In this document: one piece after another, positions 45,616 to 54,588 of the stretch
Layout: the number at the start of each line of letters is the position of its first letter
How positions within the stretch are numbered: position 1 is the first letter of the stretch
NCBI GenBank assembly: GCA_028875185.1
Contig: JAPPFH010000077.1
Coordinates: forward strand, 1 to 64,000
From: Chloroflexota bacterium
Lineage (GTDB): Bacteria; Chloroflexota; Anaerolineae; Aggregatilineales; Phototrophicaceae
Direction of reading: 5' to 3'
Length of the DNA: 64,000 nucleotides
The notes under the pieces: model-generated
What the model was told of the DNA's origin: nothing
Seen by the model: the letters and a program-made list of their open reading frames with translations, nothing else
The model's database searches: none
Position numbers and translations under genes: made by a program

Positions 45616-45972
45616 TCAAGCCTCGGATTCGCTATGTTCCAATGAGGCGAGCATCGCGGAGATTGCGGTTTTCAATGCTGGCAGGTCTTCCTGCGAAAAC
45701 AGCCAAACCTGCTCAAGCAACACATCATGATAGCGGTGTATGAGCACGTCACGGAAGCCGGCATAGTCGCTCCAGACCACTTCCGGGCAAGCCTCAATCA
45801 AATCCGCGTCCAGACGTTTGACAGCTTCACCAATGATCATGAACGCAAGTATGACGCCATCCTGCAGCAACCTGTCTTCAAGGAATGCCTCGCGACCACC
45901 ACGAGTGCAGAATTCAATATGCAGGATTCGCTCAAGTATGTCCTGAAGGTAGAGTCGCTGGCTTCGTCTCAA
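45616..45972 (-). CDS. hepT: HepT-like toxin (DUF86), module 1
   Basis: 118 residues, helical HEPN-type RNase. 'FRDVLIHRYHDV' contains the R-x4-H-x-Y motif: Arg and His catalytic, Tyr the site that the partner antitoxin AMPylates in characterised systems. Starts with TTG overlapping the antitoxin stop (TTGA), so toxin synthesis is coupled to antitoxin translation. Confidence 0.88.
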   Translation of the reverse strand: MRRSQRLYLQDILERILHIEFCTRGGREAFLEDRLLQDGVILAFMIIGEAVKRLDADLIEACPEVVWSDYAGFRDVLIHRYHDVLLEQVWLFSQEDLPALKTAISAMLASLEHSESEA

Positions 45973-46274
45973 AGGGCTTGCATTTCACTTAGCACAAATG
46001 TCTCCAACTCTTTCCGCAAAGCCTGCCGCGGCACAACATCAACCTTTCGCCCAACCATTTTTTCCAGCCCTTGCATCAATCGAATGACATCAGTTAGCCG
46101 GAAATCGCTATCGAACTCGACCAGGAAATCGATATCGCTGTCCTCATGCATCTGCCCACGCACTATCGAGCCGAACACAAAAACCTGGCGCACGCGATAT
46201 TGGCGCGCCAGTTCCATAATCTGCGGGCGCAGTCGGCGGATGTCTTCTAAGGTGCGAACTGTTGCTTCAGCCAT
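45969..46274 (-). CDS. mntA: MntA-like nucleotidyltransferase antitoxin, module 1
   Basis: 101 residues. 'VFVFGSIVRGQMHEDSDIDFLVEF' in part shows GS-x10-D-x-D, the minimal nucleotidyltransferase site, intact. In known MntA/HepT pairs the antitoxin adds AMP to the toxin tyrosine. First gene of the module; the second module lies 165 bp upstream. Confidence 0.88.
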   Translation of the reverse strand: MAEATVRTLEDIRRLRPQIMELARQYRVRQVFVFGSIVRGQMHEDSDIDFLVEFDSDFRLTDVIRLMQGLEKMVGRKVDVVPRQALRKELETFVLSEMQAL

Positions 46275-46438
46275 GCGAATCGATTCGTTTCTGATGCTAC
46301 CGTCGCGCTACAGTTTATCACAACGCCAGCGCTAGCCGTCAGCAAGCGTAAACTCCTCGCTCTGCATGGTCGAAGGATTCACACCGGCGATAAGGAGATA
46401 CAATGCTTTTGAATTGAGCTAAGGAGTTTGATACCACC

Positions 46439-46798
46439 CTAAGAAGATGCATGGAATCCATGTTCAAAATCTTTGAGCAAAGCCAAAACCGCTGTCTTTA
46501 GACTGGGCAAGTCCTCTTTGGCGAATAACCAAACGGATTCCAGTACGACCCTTTCGTACTGGTGAATCAGAACATCGCGGAATCCAGCGAAGTCGCTCCA
46601 CGGAACTTGAGGCTGTAACTCAATGACAGATTTATCTAAGCGCTTTACCGCTTCTCCAATGACTTCAAAGCTTCGAATAACCGCATCTTGATGCAAATCG
46701 GACTGCAAAAAAAATTCGCGACCGTATGATGTGTAACGGTCAATTCTTTCAATGCGATCGAGAATATCTCTTAGAAAAAGTCGAGGATCCGCGCTCAC
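46439..46798 (-). CDS. hepT: HepT-like toxin (DUF86), module 2
   Basis: 119 residues. 'FRDVLIHQYERV' again has R-x4-H-x-Y. GTG start in 'GTGA' at the antitoxin stop. Aligns with the module 1 toxin along its whole length ('LRDILDRIERID', 'IGEAVKRLDKSVIE', 'LPSLKTAVLALL'), at an identity that suggests old paralogy or independent arrival. Confidence 0.88.
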   Translation of the reverse strand: MSADPRLFLRDILDRIERIDRYTSYGREFFLQSDLHQDAVIRSFEVIGEAVKRLDKSVIELQPQVPWSDFAGFRDVLIHQYERVVLESVWLFAKEDLPSLKTAVLALLKDFEHGFHASS

Positions 46799-47106
46799 AG
46801 ACGCCGCACTTCCTCCAGAAGAATGTCTCGTAATTCTGGACGCAGCGCGCGCCTATCCACTACATCCACGCTGCAGGACAGCAATTCTCTCAAGTCTTGC
46901 AATAGTCGGATATGGTCCCTTAATCTGGAGCCTTCCTCAAAGTCAACCAGGAAATCGATATCGCTGTCGCCGCGAGCATCCCCACGAGCCACCGAACCAA
47001 ATACAAATATTCCGCGCGCTCGATGCTGGCTTGCAATCGCAAGAATCTGTTCACGCCAATGCCGCAGGTCTTCCAGATTGCGGATGGCTTCCGCGCTCAT
47101 CATCAT
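46795..47106 (-). CDS. mntA: MntA-like nucleotidyltransferase antitoxin, module 2
   Basis: 103 residues, 'IFVFGSVARGDARGDSDIDFLV' in part: intact GS-x10-D-x-D. Starts with three ATGs in a row, the first at 47106. Same gene order and 4-base overlap as module 1. Confidence 0.87.
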   Translation of the reverse strand: MMMSAEAIRNLEDLRHWREQILAIASQHRARGIFVFGSVARGDARGDSDIDFLVDFEEGSRLRDHIRLLQDLRELLSCSVDVVDRRALRPELRDILLEEVRRL

Positions 47107-47189
47107 TGCTTCCGTCTGCCTGAGTCTATCCCTTTCATGTTATCACACGATAATCATAACATGCGATTGACGCGTGCAGTCAGCTCCCG

Positions 47190-48572
47190 CTAACCATCCG
47201 CCAGGATGCGATCGACGGCGTCGGCCAATTGGCGCAGGCTGTTGACCATGAATACCTTGTCAGCAACCATGCGGTATTCCCACATATCGCTGTCGCCGCT
47301 GCCCCATTGACGCTGTGGCTCGGGGCAGAACCAGATGAGGCGTCTTCCCTTGCGCTGCATCTCCCGCGCGATATCGAGGCGCGGGTCGTTGTAATTGTTG
47401 CGCCCGTCGCCGAAGAAAATGACTGTCGTGCGGCTGTCGATCAAATGCATGTATTCTTTCTGGAAGCTGTTGAGGCTATTGCCGAGATCAGTGCTGTAAT
47501 AACCGGGCGGGTTATCCGCCATGACTTGCGCGACCGCTTCGCGCGGGGGCAGCTCGGCCAAGATCGTACTGACATCAACAAGATCGTGGATAAAGATAAA
47601 GCTGCGCGTGCGCCTCACCTGGTCCGAGAGTTCGTAGACGAGCGTCAACAGAAATTCGACGGCGTAACGCATTGAGGTGCTCAGATCGCAGACGAGAATC
47701 AGGCTGGGTTTCTTGTGGCGCTTGCGAAACTGCGCCTCCAGCGGCACGCCGCCGTAACGCATATTCTTGCGAATTGTCTTGCGCGCGTCGAACTGTCCCG
47801 ATTTGGCGCGCTTCTGGCGCAGCGCCGCTCGTGTACGCAGGCGCGCCGCCAGCCGCCGCACCTCGTCGCGCACATCTTCGAGATCGCCGCTGCTGAGCCG
47901 CTGCAATGGCACATCGAGCAAATCGGGACGCGCCCGCGGCTCTTGTTCCGCCATTTGTTCAGCGAGCGTCGTGCCGACGTGCTGCGAGATTTGCTCTGAC
48001 AAGCCGCGCATGTTTTCGCGCAGCATCGCTTCCAACTCGGCCAGGGCTTCTTCGCTCATGCCCATCTCCGCCAATTCTTCAAGCAAGTCATCAAGCATGC
48101 GCTCGAGTTGAGTCAGACCGGCGCCCCGGTTCATTCGCCGCTCGAACCAGGAACGCGTAACCATCGCATCACCCTGCGGCAAGCCGGAGGCGTCGCCCAA
48201 CTGCTGCAACTCGTCCTCGCTGAATTCGCGGCCCTCGAGCAGCCGCCGCAGTAGATCGCGGGTGGCATCCAACTCGCCCATCAGCGAGCGCATCGCTTCG
48301 TTCAGGAGCGCCTGCTGATCCTCGCTCAATTGCTCGAGGATGTCCTGCAGCGGCGGTCTGTTGTTTTTGAAAAAAAGGGGAAAGAAGTACTCGAACAGCG
48401 GCTGATCGCGCTGATTCTTCACCAGTGTGGCTTTCATCGTGCTCTTGAATGTGGCTACATTTTGCACGCCGGTTTCGTCAACGCCAAACATGGCGTCCTG
48501 GCTTTCCGCCAGAGAGACGCGGAGGCCCGCGGCGCGTAGGGCGCGGATGAATTCAATCATGCGTTGCTGCAT
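47190..48572 (-). CDS. VWA-domain protein, CoxE-like
   Basis: 460 residues from ATG 48572 (AAGG nine bases upstream); the frame is open another 36 codons but into the divergent promoter region. N-terminal helical part 'MIEFIRALRAAGLRVSLAE' is typical of CoxE; residues about 100-290 are Glu/Leu-rich helices; the C-terminal VWA domain has the MIDAS motif 'DLSTSM' and 'FFGDGRNNY'. In CO-dehydrogenase-type clusters CoxE works with the MoxR AAA ATPase CoxD as a metal-centre maturation or chaperone pair. The probable ATPase partner is at 57739-58686, not adjacent. Confidence 0.82.
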   Translation of the reverse strand: MQQRMIEFIRALRAAGLRVSLAESQDAMFGVDETGVQNVATFKSTMKATLVKNQRDQPLFEYFFPLFFKNNRPPLQDILEQLSEDQQALLNEAMRSLMGELDATRDLLRRLLEGREFSEDELQQLGDASGLPQGDAMVTRSWFERRMNRGAGLTQLERMLDDLLEELAEMGMSEEALAELEAMLRENMRGLSEQISQHVGTTLAEQMAEQEPRARPDLLDVPLQRLSSGDLEDVRDEVRRLAARLRTRAALRQKRAKSGQFDARKTIRKNMRYGGVPLEAQFRKRHKKPSLILVCDLSTSMRYAVEFLLTLVYELSDQVRRTRSFIFIHDLVDVSTILAELPPREAVAQVMADNPPGYYSTDLGNSLNSFQKEYMHLIDSRTTVIFFGDGRNNYNDPRLDIAREMQRKGRRLIWFCPEPQRQWGSGDSDMWEYRMVADKVFMVNSLRQLADAVDRILADG

Positions 48573-48766
48573 CGGCGCGGACCTTGCTGCCAGGCTGCCG
48601 GGGGTCTCTCTCAGATGGTAAACGATTTCCCCGCTGGCGGCAAACGAGCCAGCAGCTGACCGGCAAACTGGCGTGAACAAAGCCGAATATAATGGGTGAA
48701 GCTGCGGTCGCGCCCTGACAGGAGAACGCCGTCGCGACGAATGTCAAACTGAAATCTGGAGGAAAC

Positions 48767-49960
48767 ATGAGCCGTCTAGCGCTTGTCATCATAATCGTTC
48801 TGTCTCTGGCGGCGGCTGGCGTCTCTGCCGGAGATGGGTTGAACCCGGCGGGCGATCCCCGTTATGGCGCGCATGCGCTCGCCCCCGGCTTTGCGCCGGC
48901 GCCCTTCACTCATGATGCGCTCAGCGGCGGCGACATCGCCGTGAAGTCGCTGAATCTGGGCGATAACTGCCTCGGCTATGCGGCAAGCGATCCCGATTTT
49001 CTTATCGAGTTGACCAGCGAATTCAGCAGAATCACCTTCTTGATCGCCAGCGAAGCCGACACCACGCTGATCGTTAACCTGCCCAATGGCAGTTGGGCTT
49101 GCAATGATGATACCAACGGCTTGAACCCGGCGCTGGTTTTCCACAGCGCGCCGGCGGGCGGCTACCGCCTATGGATCGGCAGCTACGCCGAGGAGACCAA
49201 TGACGAGAGCGTTCTCACCATTGCGGAAGCGGGACCGGAAACGCTGCCCACGACAGCGACCGGACCTGACCCAGAGCGCGATCCGCTCTATGGCAAAACA
49301 TCGCTGGCGCCAGGGTTCCAGCCAGCGCCATTCACGATTCAGCTCACCGGAGGCGGCCGCAATCCAGTTGCCGACCATGTTGCGGGCGAACGGTGTCATG
49401 GCTTCGTCGCGGAAGCGCCTGATTTTAGCATTGATCTCAGCGACGCCTTTGCCGAGATCTGGTTCGCGGTCTTCAGCCCAGCCGATACGACACTGTTAGT
49501 GAACGCGGCTGACGGCAGTTGGCATTGTAACGATGATCACCTCGCCTGGAACCCGGGGATTGGATTTAAGCTTCCGCTGGCCGGGCGCTACAATGTTTGG
49601 GTTGGCAGCGCGGAAGAAGGCAATTATGCCGCCGCCATTCTATATGTTGCCGTAAATGAACCGAAAGACGCGGCAGACTACGTCATCGACACGAGTTGTG
49701 ACGGATTGCCGGAATCGGCTCTGCAAGTCGGCGCCGCCGCCGTCGTGGCAGCGTCTTTACCTTCGGGAGTTTCCGCATATACATCGCCGGATACCGCTAC
49801 CACGCGGATTTTCCTGGCGCCGCCCGGCAGCGCGCTGCGTCTCGTGGGCGGTCCCGTTTGCGCGGATGCGCATCGCTGGTGGCGCGCTGACTTCGGCAGC
49901 GGGGTCTTCGGCTGGGTGGCTGAGGGCGATGCGTCGGCGCGCTGGCTTGAACCTCAATAA
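48767..49960 (+). CDS. Secreted protein with two tandem ~125-residue repeats and an SH3-like tail
   Basis: 397 residues, signal peptide about 1-21. Repeat 1 (about 28-150) and repeat 2 (about 170-295) share 'DP-x-YG...LAPGF-x-PAPF', 'ADTTL-[IL]-VN', 'GSW-x-CNDD' and 'Y-x-[LV]-W-[IV]-GS', each with a conserved Cys pair. They resemble the PPC/DVUA-type beta domains found in exported proteins. The last 75 residues look SH3-like ('HRWWRADFGSGVFGWVAEGD'). Likely an extracellular binding protein; divergent from the CoxE gene. Confidence 0.7.
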   Translation: MSRLALVIIIVLSLAAAGVSAGDGLNPAGDPRYGAHALAPGFAPAPFTHDALSGGDIAVKSLNLGDNCLGYAASDPDFLIELTSEFSRITFLIASEADTTLIVNLPNGSWACNDDTNGLNPALVFHSAPAGGYRLWIGSYAEETNDESVLTIAEAGPETLPTTATGPDPERDPLYGKTSLAPGFQPAPFTIQLTGGGRNPVADHVAGERCHGFVAEAPDFSIDLSDAFAEIWFAVFSPADTTLLVNAADGSWHCNDDHLAWNPGIGFKLPLAGRYNVWVGSAEEGNYAAAILYVAVNEPKDAADYVIDTSCDGLPESALQVGAAAVVAASLPSGVSAYTSPDTATTRIFLAPPGSALRLVGGPVCADAHRWWRADFGSGVFGWVAEGDASARWLEPQ

Positions 49961-49972
49961 AGATTGCCGATG

Positions 49973-50299
49973 TCAGCCGCAGCGGATGGCGACGACCAGC
50001 CCATTGCTCCAGCCGTATTTGGCCTCCATCTTGGCTTCCACCGCGGCGATCAGCGCTGGGTCATCGGGAAAAGAGGCAATGCCATCGGTGTCAGCCGCAT
50101 CATCGTCATCCCATGCGCAGCCGATGCGGAAGCGCACGGCGGGATTGGCGCGAATGTTCCGTACCCAGTGGGCGGCTTCGCGCTTCTCGGAGACGATATA
50201 GAAGCAGTCCTCATGCGCCACATACCAGATTTCGATCGCGTGGCGCGCGCCGCTGCGGCGCCCGGTGGTGGTGAGGTAGAGGAATTTCGCCAGGTTCAT
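49973..50299 (-). CDS. Split-barrel deazaflavin (F420)-dependent nitroreductase-family protein, short
   Basis: 108 residues. 'FLYLTTTGRRSGARHAIEIWYV' (in part) and 'AAHWVRNIRANPAVRFRIG' are the DDN/PNPOx split-barrel signature. It is shorter than the family norm of 130-150 because the N-terminal segment is absent. Second family member at 57044. F420 or flavin dependence is inferred from family. Confidence 0.8.
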   Translation of the reverse strand: MNLAKFLYLTTTGRRSGARHAIEIWYVAHEDCFYIVSEKREAAHWVRNIRANPAVRFRIGCAWDDDDAADTDGIASFPDDPALIAAVEAKMEAKYGWSNGLVVAIRCG

Positions 50300-50422
50300 T
50301 GAAATTGAGGTTACGGTCTATATTACAGATTAGACATGCTGCTAAAACTGTAGCGATACCGAGCCTAGCCAAGATTTCATAATGGCTAAAGTATGTCCGG
50401 TTTTGTCCATGAGGAGTTTCAT

Positions 50423-50739
50423 GTGCATACTGTGGTAGAATTAGATCGGTTTACGCGAAGCGCAAAGGCAGCCGGCGTCACAAGAGATGAGTTGAATGAT
50501 ATCATAACATTTTTGGCGCTTAATCCTAGCGCGGGAGCGGTGATACCGGGAACAGGCGGCGCGAGGGTGGAGTACCTGGCCCATAATGCTTCCTTTTGCT
50601 CCTTGGATACAGTGCCATTATAATCCAAGACTATACACCTAAGGGAGATAAACTCAATCTATCAAGGCAAGACCTAAATAACTTGAAGTTTGCTTTTGAA
50701 ATCCTTGTCGAACATTACAAAGGACAACAAGATGACTGA
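50423..50739 (+). pseudogene. Decayed HigB/RelE-type toxin gene
   Basis: GTG 50423 with GAGGAG six bases upstream begins 'MHTVVELDRFTRSAKAAG' and reaches 'NPSAGAVIPGTGGAR', the normal N-terminal half. Then about 15 expected residues (the 'K-x-R...GKSGG-x-R' strand) are missing, 'VEYLAHNASF' follows, and the frame ends at 50623. In another frame, 'IIIQDYTPKGDKLNLS' to 'VEHYKGQQDD' (stop at 50739) is the expected toxin C-terminus. So one deletion and at least one frameshift have destroyed the toxin. The antitoxin gene overlaps its end. Confidence 0.75.
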
Positions 50740-50998
50740 AGCCGGAGAACGCCTGTTAGAAGGCGCATTGCAAGCATTAGAATTCGCGAAGGGGAATGCC
50801 AAGCCTGGCACTTACACCGTACACTTCCCGGAAGCGAGTGATATAAAGGCTCTGCGTCAATCAATGAAAATGAGTGTTTCGAAGTTTGCCGAGTATTTTG
50901 GTCTTGATGAGCAGACTGTGCTGAGACTTGAAGCTGAAGCGGCAAAGATTGATTCCGCGAGCGACGATTCTACTCATCAAACTGAACGGATACCTTGA
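50732..50998 (+). CDS. HigA-like antitoxin, possibly truncated
   Basis: 88 residues from ATG 50732 (AAGGA eight bases upstream). 'MTEAGERLLEGALQALEFAKG', 'YTVHFPEASDIKALRQSMKMSVSKFAEYFGL' in part: the usual N-terminal arm and the first helices of the HTH. The expected 'W-x-QG-R' recognition end and following helix are replaced by an unrelated Asp/Ser-rich tail, so DNA binding may be impaired. Toxin stop and antitoxin start overlap by eight bases. Confidence 0.65.
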   Translation: MTEAGERLLEGALQALEFAKGNAKPGTYTVHFPEASDIKALRQSMKMSVSKFAEYFGLDEQTVLRLEAEAAKIDSASDDSTHQTERIP

Positions 50999-51555
50999 TC
51001 AGCCATATAGAGCATATGGGATCTCTATGTAATAGCCAGTTCAACATACGGCTCGAAACACCGGCGGACATCGACGAAATCTACCGAGTCGAAGCCGCTG
51101 CATTCGCGGGCGAGGCGCATGCTGACCTGGTCGATCGCTTGCGCGCGGAAGATGCGTTGCTGCTGTCTCATGTAGCGGAAATAAACGGCGTGATTGTCGG
51201 GCATGCCGCCTATACCATGCTTACGATAACTGATGGCGACATTATCCGCCATTGTCCGGGCTTGGGACCGATTGGGGTAGAGCCGCTCTTTCAAGGACGC
51301 GGAATCGGCTCAGCGTTGGTGCGCGCCGGAATAGGGGCGCTGCGCGATATCGGCTACGGCTTGCTGTTTTTGGTGGGAAGCCCCCGCTATTATCCGCGCT
51401 TCGGCTTTCAGCCGGCGCAGCCGCTCGGTTTCAGTTCGGATTATGTCGAGCCCGGTGGCCCCCACGAGCATTTCATGGTTGCGGTTGTGGACGAGCGCGC
51501 GCTCGCTGACGTCCGCGGGCATGCGCGCTTTCATCCCGCTTTCCATGAGCTGTAA
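50995..51555 (+). CDS. GNAT-family N-acetyltransferase (YhbS-like)
   Basis: Up to 186 residues; TTG at 50995 or ATG at 51016 may be the start. 'IRLETPADIDEIYRVE', 'GPIGVEPLFQGRGIGSALVRAG' (acetyl-CoA loop Q/R-x2-G-x-G/A) and 'YYPRFGFQPA' are GNAT/YhbS traits. Acceptor unknown. Its start overlaps the end of the antitoxin gene by four bases. Confidence 0.83.
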   Translation: MISHIEHMGSLCNSQFNIRLETPADIDEIYRVEAAAFAGEAHADLVDRLRAEDALLLSHVAEINGVIVGHAAYTMLTITDGDIIRHCPGLGPIGVEPLFQGRGIGSALVRAGIGALRDIGYGLLFLVGSPRYYPRFGFQPAQPLGFSSDYVEPGGPHEHFMVAVVDERALADVRGHARFHPAFHEL

Positions 51556-51585
51556 GCGCGCGGACCGCGATGCCGCAAAATCCAA

Positions 51586-52014
51586 TCATCGCATGGACTG
51601 CGTATCCGATTTCGCGCTCGCGAGGATGGCGTCGATTTCGGCAACGGTCTTTTGCGCGGCGAAGAGCACATGCGCCATGCTGGCTTCTTTGTCCACCAGA
51701 AGCGCCAGGCTCACATCGCCAGCGGGAAAACTGAGTAGTGTGCCCGCTTCCCCTTCCAAAAGCAGGCGCCCCATCTCGCCTTGCGCCAGCCGATCCAGAC
51801 TGCGCTCAGCCAAAGCCGCCAGCGTCGCCGCCACAGCAGCAACTTGCGGCGCTGTCAGCGGGTCATCGCTTGCGCTTCCGCCATCTTCGCCGGGGAAGGC
51901 GGCGATGGCAAATCCATCATCGCTGACGATGACGCTGGTCTTCACGCCTTCGACCACCAAGCCCAGCCGTTGGAGCGCCGCTTGCAGGGCGCCGCCGCGA
52001 TCCTCGCGCGCCAT
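51586..52014 (-). CDS. Roadblock/LC7-domain protein
   Basis: 142 residues from ATG 52014 (GACGGAACA upstream). 'GVKTSVIVSDDGFAIAAF', a long central helix 'VAAVAATLAALAERSLDRL' and 'DVSLALLVDKEASM' give the roadblock alpha/beta fold used by MglB and other small-GTPase regulators. No GTPase gene is adjacent. Confidence 0.75.
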   Translation of the reverse strand: MAREDRGGALQAALQRLGLVVEGVKTSVIVSDDGFAIAAFPGEDGGSASDDPLTAPQVAAVAATLAALAERSLDRLAQGEMGRLLLEGEAGTLLSFPAGDVSLALLVDKEASMAHVLFAAQKTVAEIDAILASAKSDTQSMR

Positions 52015-52173
52015 TGTTCCGTCCCGCAATCTTGATTGCCGCAGGTCTTCTTTGCCAAAACAGTATAGCCCGATTGCACAGAGCGCTCAAGCGAGCTGGC
52101 GCGCTAGTTCTTGCTGGCGCCCAGGCGACAAAATATCGCCGCCCCCGCCATTCGACTGAGGCCGCCAGCACTT

Positions 52174-53946
52174 ATGCAGGCGTCAACGAGGTTCAACGAC
52201 TTGAATAGATTCACAGATAGCTCGTGGTTCATGTCCGTCGCCTTCGCATTGCTTTTGATAGCGAGCGCGGCTTTGAAGCTCTACGCCTCGCGTTTGCTGG
52301 CTTGGGAGGTGGATTATGTACCCGTGCTCGCGCGCGGCCAGACGTGGTTAGACGGCGGCGCCTTCCCCGTCGTCGGCACGCTTTCGAGCGTTGGCGCTTT
52401 CAATATGCCCTTTCTGGTGTGGATGCAGCTGCCGGCGCTGCTGGTCACGCGCGATGTGAGGCTTGTGCTGGTCGGCACGCAACTCAGTTTTAATCTGCTG
52501 ACCACCTGCATCCTGTTTCGGCTCGGGGGCGAACTCTTTGATCGCCGCGCCGGTCTGCTGGCGGCGATGCTCTTCGCGTTCAGCAATGTCGGCATTACGG
52601 GCGCCTTCACCGCCTGGGCGCAATTGCAGCTGCCCGGATTCTTCGCGCTGTTTGCGTATTTCCTATTCCGTTGGAAGCGCGAGAATCGAGACTGGCAGAC
52701 AGCGCTATGCTTGCTCATGGCGACGGCCGCCTTTATGACCCATTTTTCGGCCGCGCTGCTGTATGGCGTCCTGGTAATTGCCTTGATTTTGCTGGGCTTG
52801 CCATTGAACCGCCGCGGTCTGCTGGCCGGGTTCCTCTTATCTCTCATCATGCTCGCGCCATATCTAATATACGAAGCGCGCGTTGACTTCGTCGATCTTC
52901 AAGCCCACATCACGCGGCGAAGCCGCATTAGCGCAGAGGTGGTGGCGGAGTACGCTCATTTGAGACCGATGGGACGCGCTCACGAAGATACGGCAGCGCA
53001 GGAGGGCGACGAAAGCGTCGTGGCGCCGGCGGAACCACAGCGCTCACGCATCGAACGCGGCATCGCCTGGCTGCTCAGCATTCCACATCAGATTTTAGTG
53101 GGCTTGCGCTTGGCGTTCAGCGCCGATCTTGCGACTCTGCGACAGCATCAGCCGGCTTTGCATCAGGCTGTTCCCCTTCTGCGCGCTTTGCTGGAAGCCT
53201 GTTTCTGGGCTGGCTTGCTTGTCGCCGCTTCTCGTTTCGCGCGGCAATTGCGATCCGCGTTTTCGGCGATTGCCGGCGACCAGAATCGGAATCGATCTGG
53301 CTGGCGCGCTCAGAAGCTCATAATCCGTTCGGCCGCCGGGCGTAATCTTGCCTTGTTCCTGCTCGTTCTTTCTTTCGTCGCCGGCTTATGTTTAGCGCGC
53401 GCCGGACCGAACCAACAGCCGACCTATTACTATGGTGTCAGCGGACTGCAATTCCTTATCTGCGGATACGGCATCTACAGCCTGGCTTCGTATAGACGGC
53501 TGACGGTTTTGGCGGTCGCGCTCGTTTTCGTTTACGTCGGCTTGAGCGCAAGCGATACGGTCCTCCGAGTTTCGCGTCATGACCCGGCGGAACACTCGGC
53601 GCTGAATCTCAATCTATACAGCAGCATTTATGACGCGGCCGCCTGGATCGCGTCCGATTGGTCCGAGCCCGGATCCGTCGCCGTCAATTACGACCTGCTG
53701 CCGGACCTGCCCCAGCTTTGGTGGGTGCTGCCTCGGCATACTGTTGACGAGAGCTACCGCCTCGGCATGGCCTTCGATCATTTGTTGAATTCGACCTTTG
53801 AATTGGAAAACAGCAACCGCAATCCCTCTGGCATCGCTGACCAATCGGATTATGTAGTGACATCGGCTCGGGGCATGGAACGTTACCGGCTAGGCGATTA
53901 TCAGGCGGCGCGGTTCGGCGCGCTGGTCGCGCTCAAACCGAGTTGA
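52174..53946 (+). CDS. Polytopic membrane glycosyltransferase, GT39-like
   Basis: About 590 residues with ten or more hydrophobic segments; start uncertain (ATG 52174 chosen, no strong ribosome-binding site). First helix 'SVAFALLLIASAALKLY', then 'WEVDYVPVLARGQTWL' where PMT-type enzymes have their acidic catalytic loop, here a single Asp. A charged cytoplasmic segment ('AQEGDESVVAPAEPQ') interrupts the middle. Unlike the gene at 2780 there is no Asp-Glu pair. Donor and acceptor unknown. Confidence 0.65.
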   Translation: MQASTRFNDLNRFTDSSWFMSVAFALLLIASAALKLYASRLLAWEVDYVPVLARGQTWLDGGAFPVVGTLSSVGAFNMPFLVWMQLPALLVTRDVRLVLVGTQLSFNLLTTCILFRLGGELFDRRAGLLAAMLFAFSNVGITGAFTAWAQLQLPGFFALFAYFLFRWKRENRDWQTALCLLMATAAFMTHFSAALLYGVLVIALILLGLPLNRRGLLAGFLLSLIMLAPYLIYEARVDFVDLQAHITRRSRISAEVVAEYAHLRPMGRAHEDTAAQEGDESVVAPAEPQRSRIERGIAWLLSIPHQILVGLRLAFSADLATLRQHQPALHQAVPLLRALLEACFWAGLLVAASRFARQLRSAFSAIAGDQNRNRSGWRAQKLIIRSAAGRNLALFLLVLSFVAGLCLARAGPNQQPTYYYGVSGLQFLICGYGIYSLASYRRLTVLAVALVFVYVGLSASDTVLRVSRHDPAEHSALNLNLYSSIYDAAAWIASDWSEPGSVAVNYDLLPDLPQLWWVLPRHTVDESYRLGMAFDHLLNSTFELENSNRNPSGIADQSDYVVTSARGMERYRLGDYQAARFGALVALKPS

Positions 53947-54013
53947 GCGAGCGGTTTAGACGTCCTCGCATTTTCTTCATTCGGACCGTAGCTGCTTCCG
54001 CGCGCTGAATCGG

Positions 54014-54019
54014 TATAAT
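54014..54019 (+). promoter_or_regulatory. Putative -10 box for tsaE-tsaB
   Basis: TATAAT 42 bases before the tsaE start; no clear -35. Confidence 0.35.
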
Positions 54020-54060
54020 GACAGTGTAAGTGATGCAAGAGAGTCCCGCGGGAAACGCAT

Positions 54061-54588
54061 GTGAAAGTTGCGCGGCAAGCTGAGTGGCTTACGATAAGCG
54101 AAACGACGCAGCGCACGGAAGCCTTGGGCGCCGCTCTCGGTGAACTGCTGGCGCCGGGCGATGTCATTTGCCTGGCGGGTGAATTGGGGGCGGGCAAGAC
54201 CGTCTTCAGTCGCGGCATCGGCGCCGGCTGGGGCGCGACCGCGCCATTAACCAGCCCAACATACAACCTGGTCCATGAGCATATTCGGCGAGCGGACCGA
54301 GCGCGGCTCTTTCATCTCGATTTCTATCGCGTCAGCAGGGCGCGCGAAGCCGAGACGCTGGGCATTTATGAGATTCTAGAGGGCGGCGATATCGTCATCT
54401 TTGAATGGCCCGAGCGCGTGCTGGACATCCTGCCGGACCAGCGCTTGTGGATCGATTTTCTAATGCGCGAAGATGATGAACGCGACCTGCGGTTTGGCGC
54501 GTGGGGCGAGCGGCATGCGGCGCTGCTAAATGACCTGCGCCAGTCGCTGGGTTTGAAACAGCGAGGGGCGCATGCTGCTGGCGATTGA
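54061..54588 (+). CDS. tsaE: tRNA t6A37 threonylcarbamoyladenosine ATPase TsaE
   Basis: 175 residues. Walker A 'LAGELGAGKTVFSRGIG', 'TSPTYNLVHEH' and 'HLDFYRV' plus 'IFEWPERV' are diagnostic. It drives the TsaB-TsaD complex that makes t6A at position 37 of ANN-decoding tRNAs. GTG start at 54061. The tsaB gene begins inside its last codons. Confidence 0.94.
   Translation: MKVARQAEWLTISETTQRTEALGAALGELLAPGDVICLAGELGAGKTVFSRGIGAGWGATAPLTSPTYNLVHEHIRRADRARLFHLDFYRVSRAREAETLGIYEILEGGDIVIFEWPERVLDILPDQRLWIDFLMREDDERDLRFGAWGERHAALLNDLRQSLGLKQRGAHAAGD

Noticed and set aside
46356..46436. tRNA-like stretch on the minus strand ('tagctcaattcaaaagca' followed by 'ggtgtgaatcc')
   Set aside because: D-arm-like sequence is present but the T-loop is not TTCRANY, arms do not pair, and no acceptor stem can be formed. 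At most a fossil; not called.
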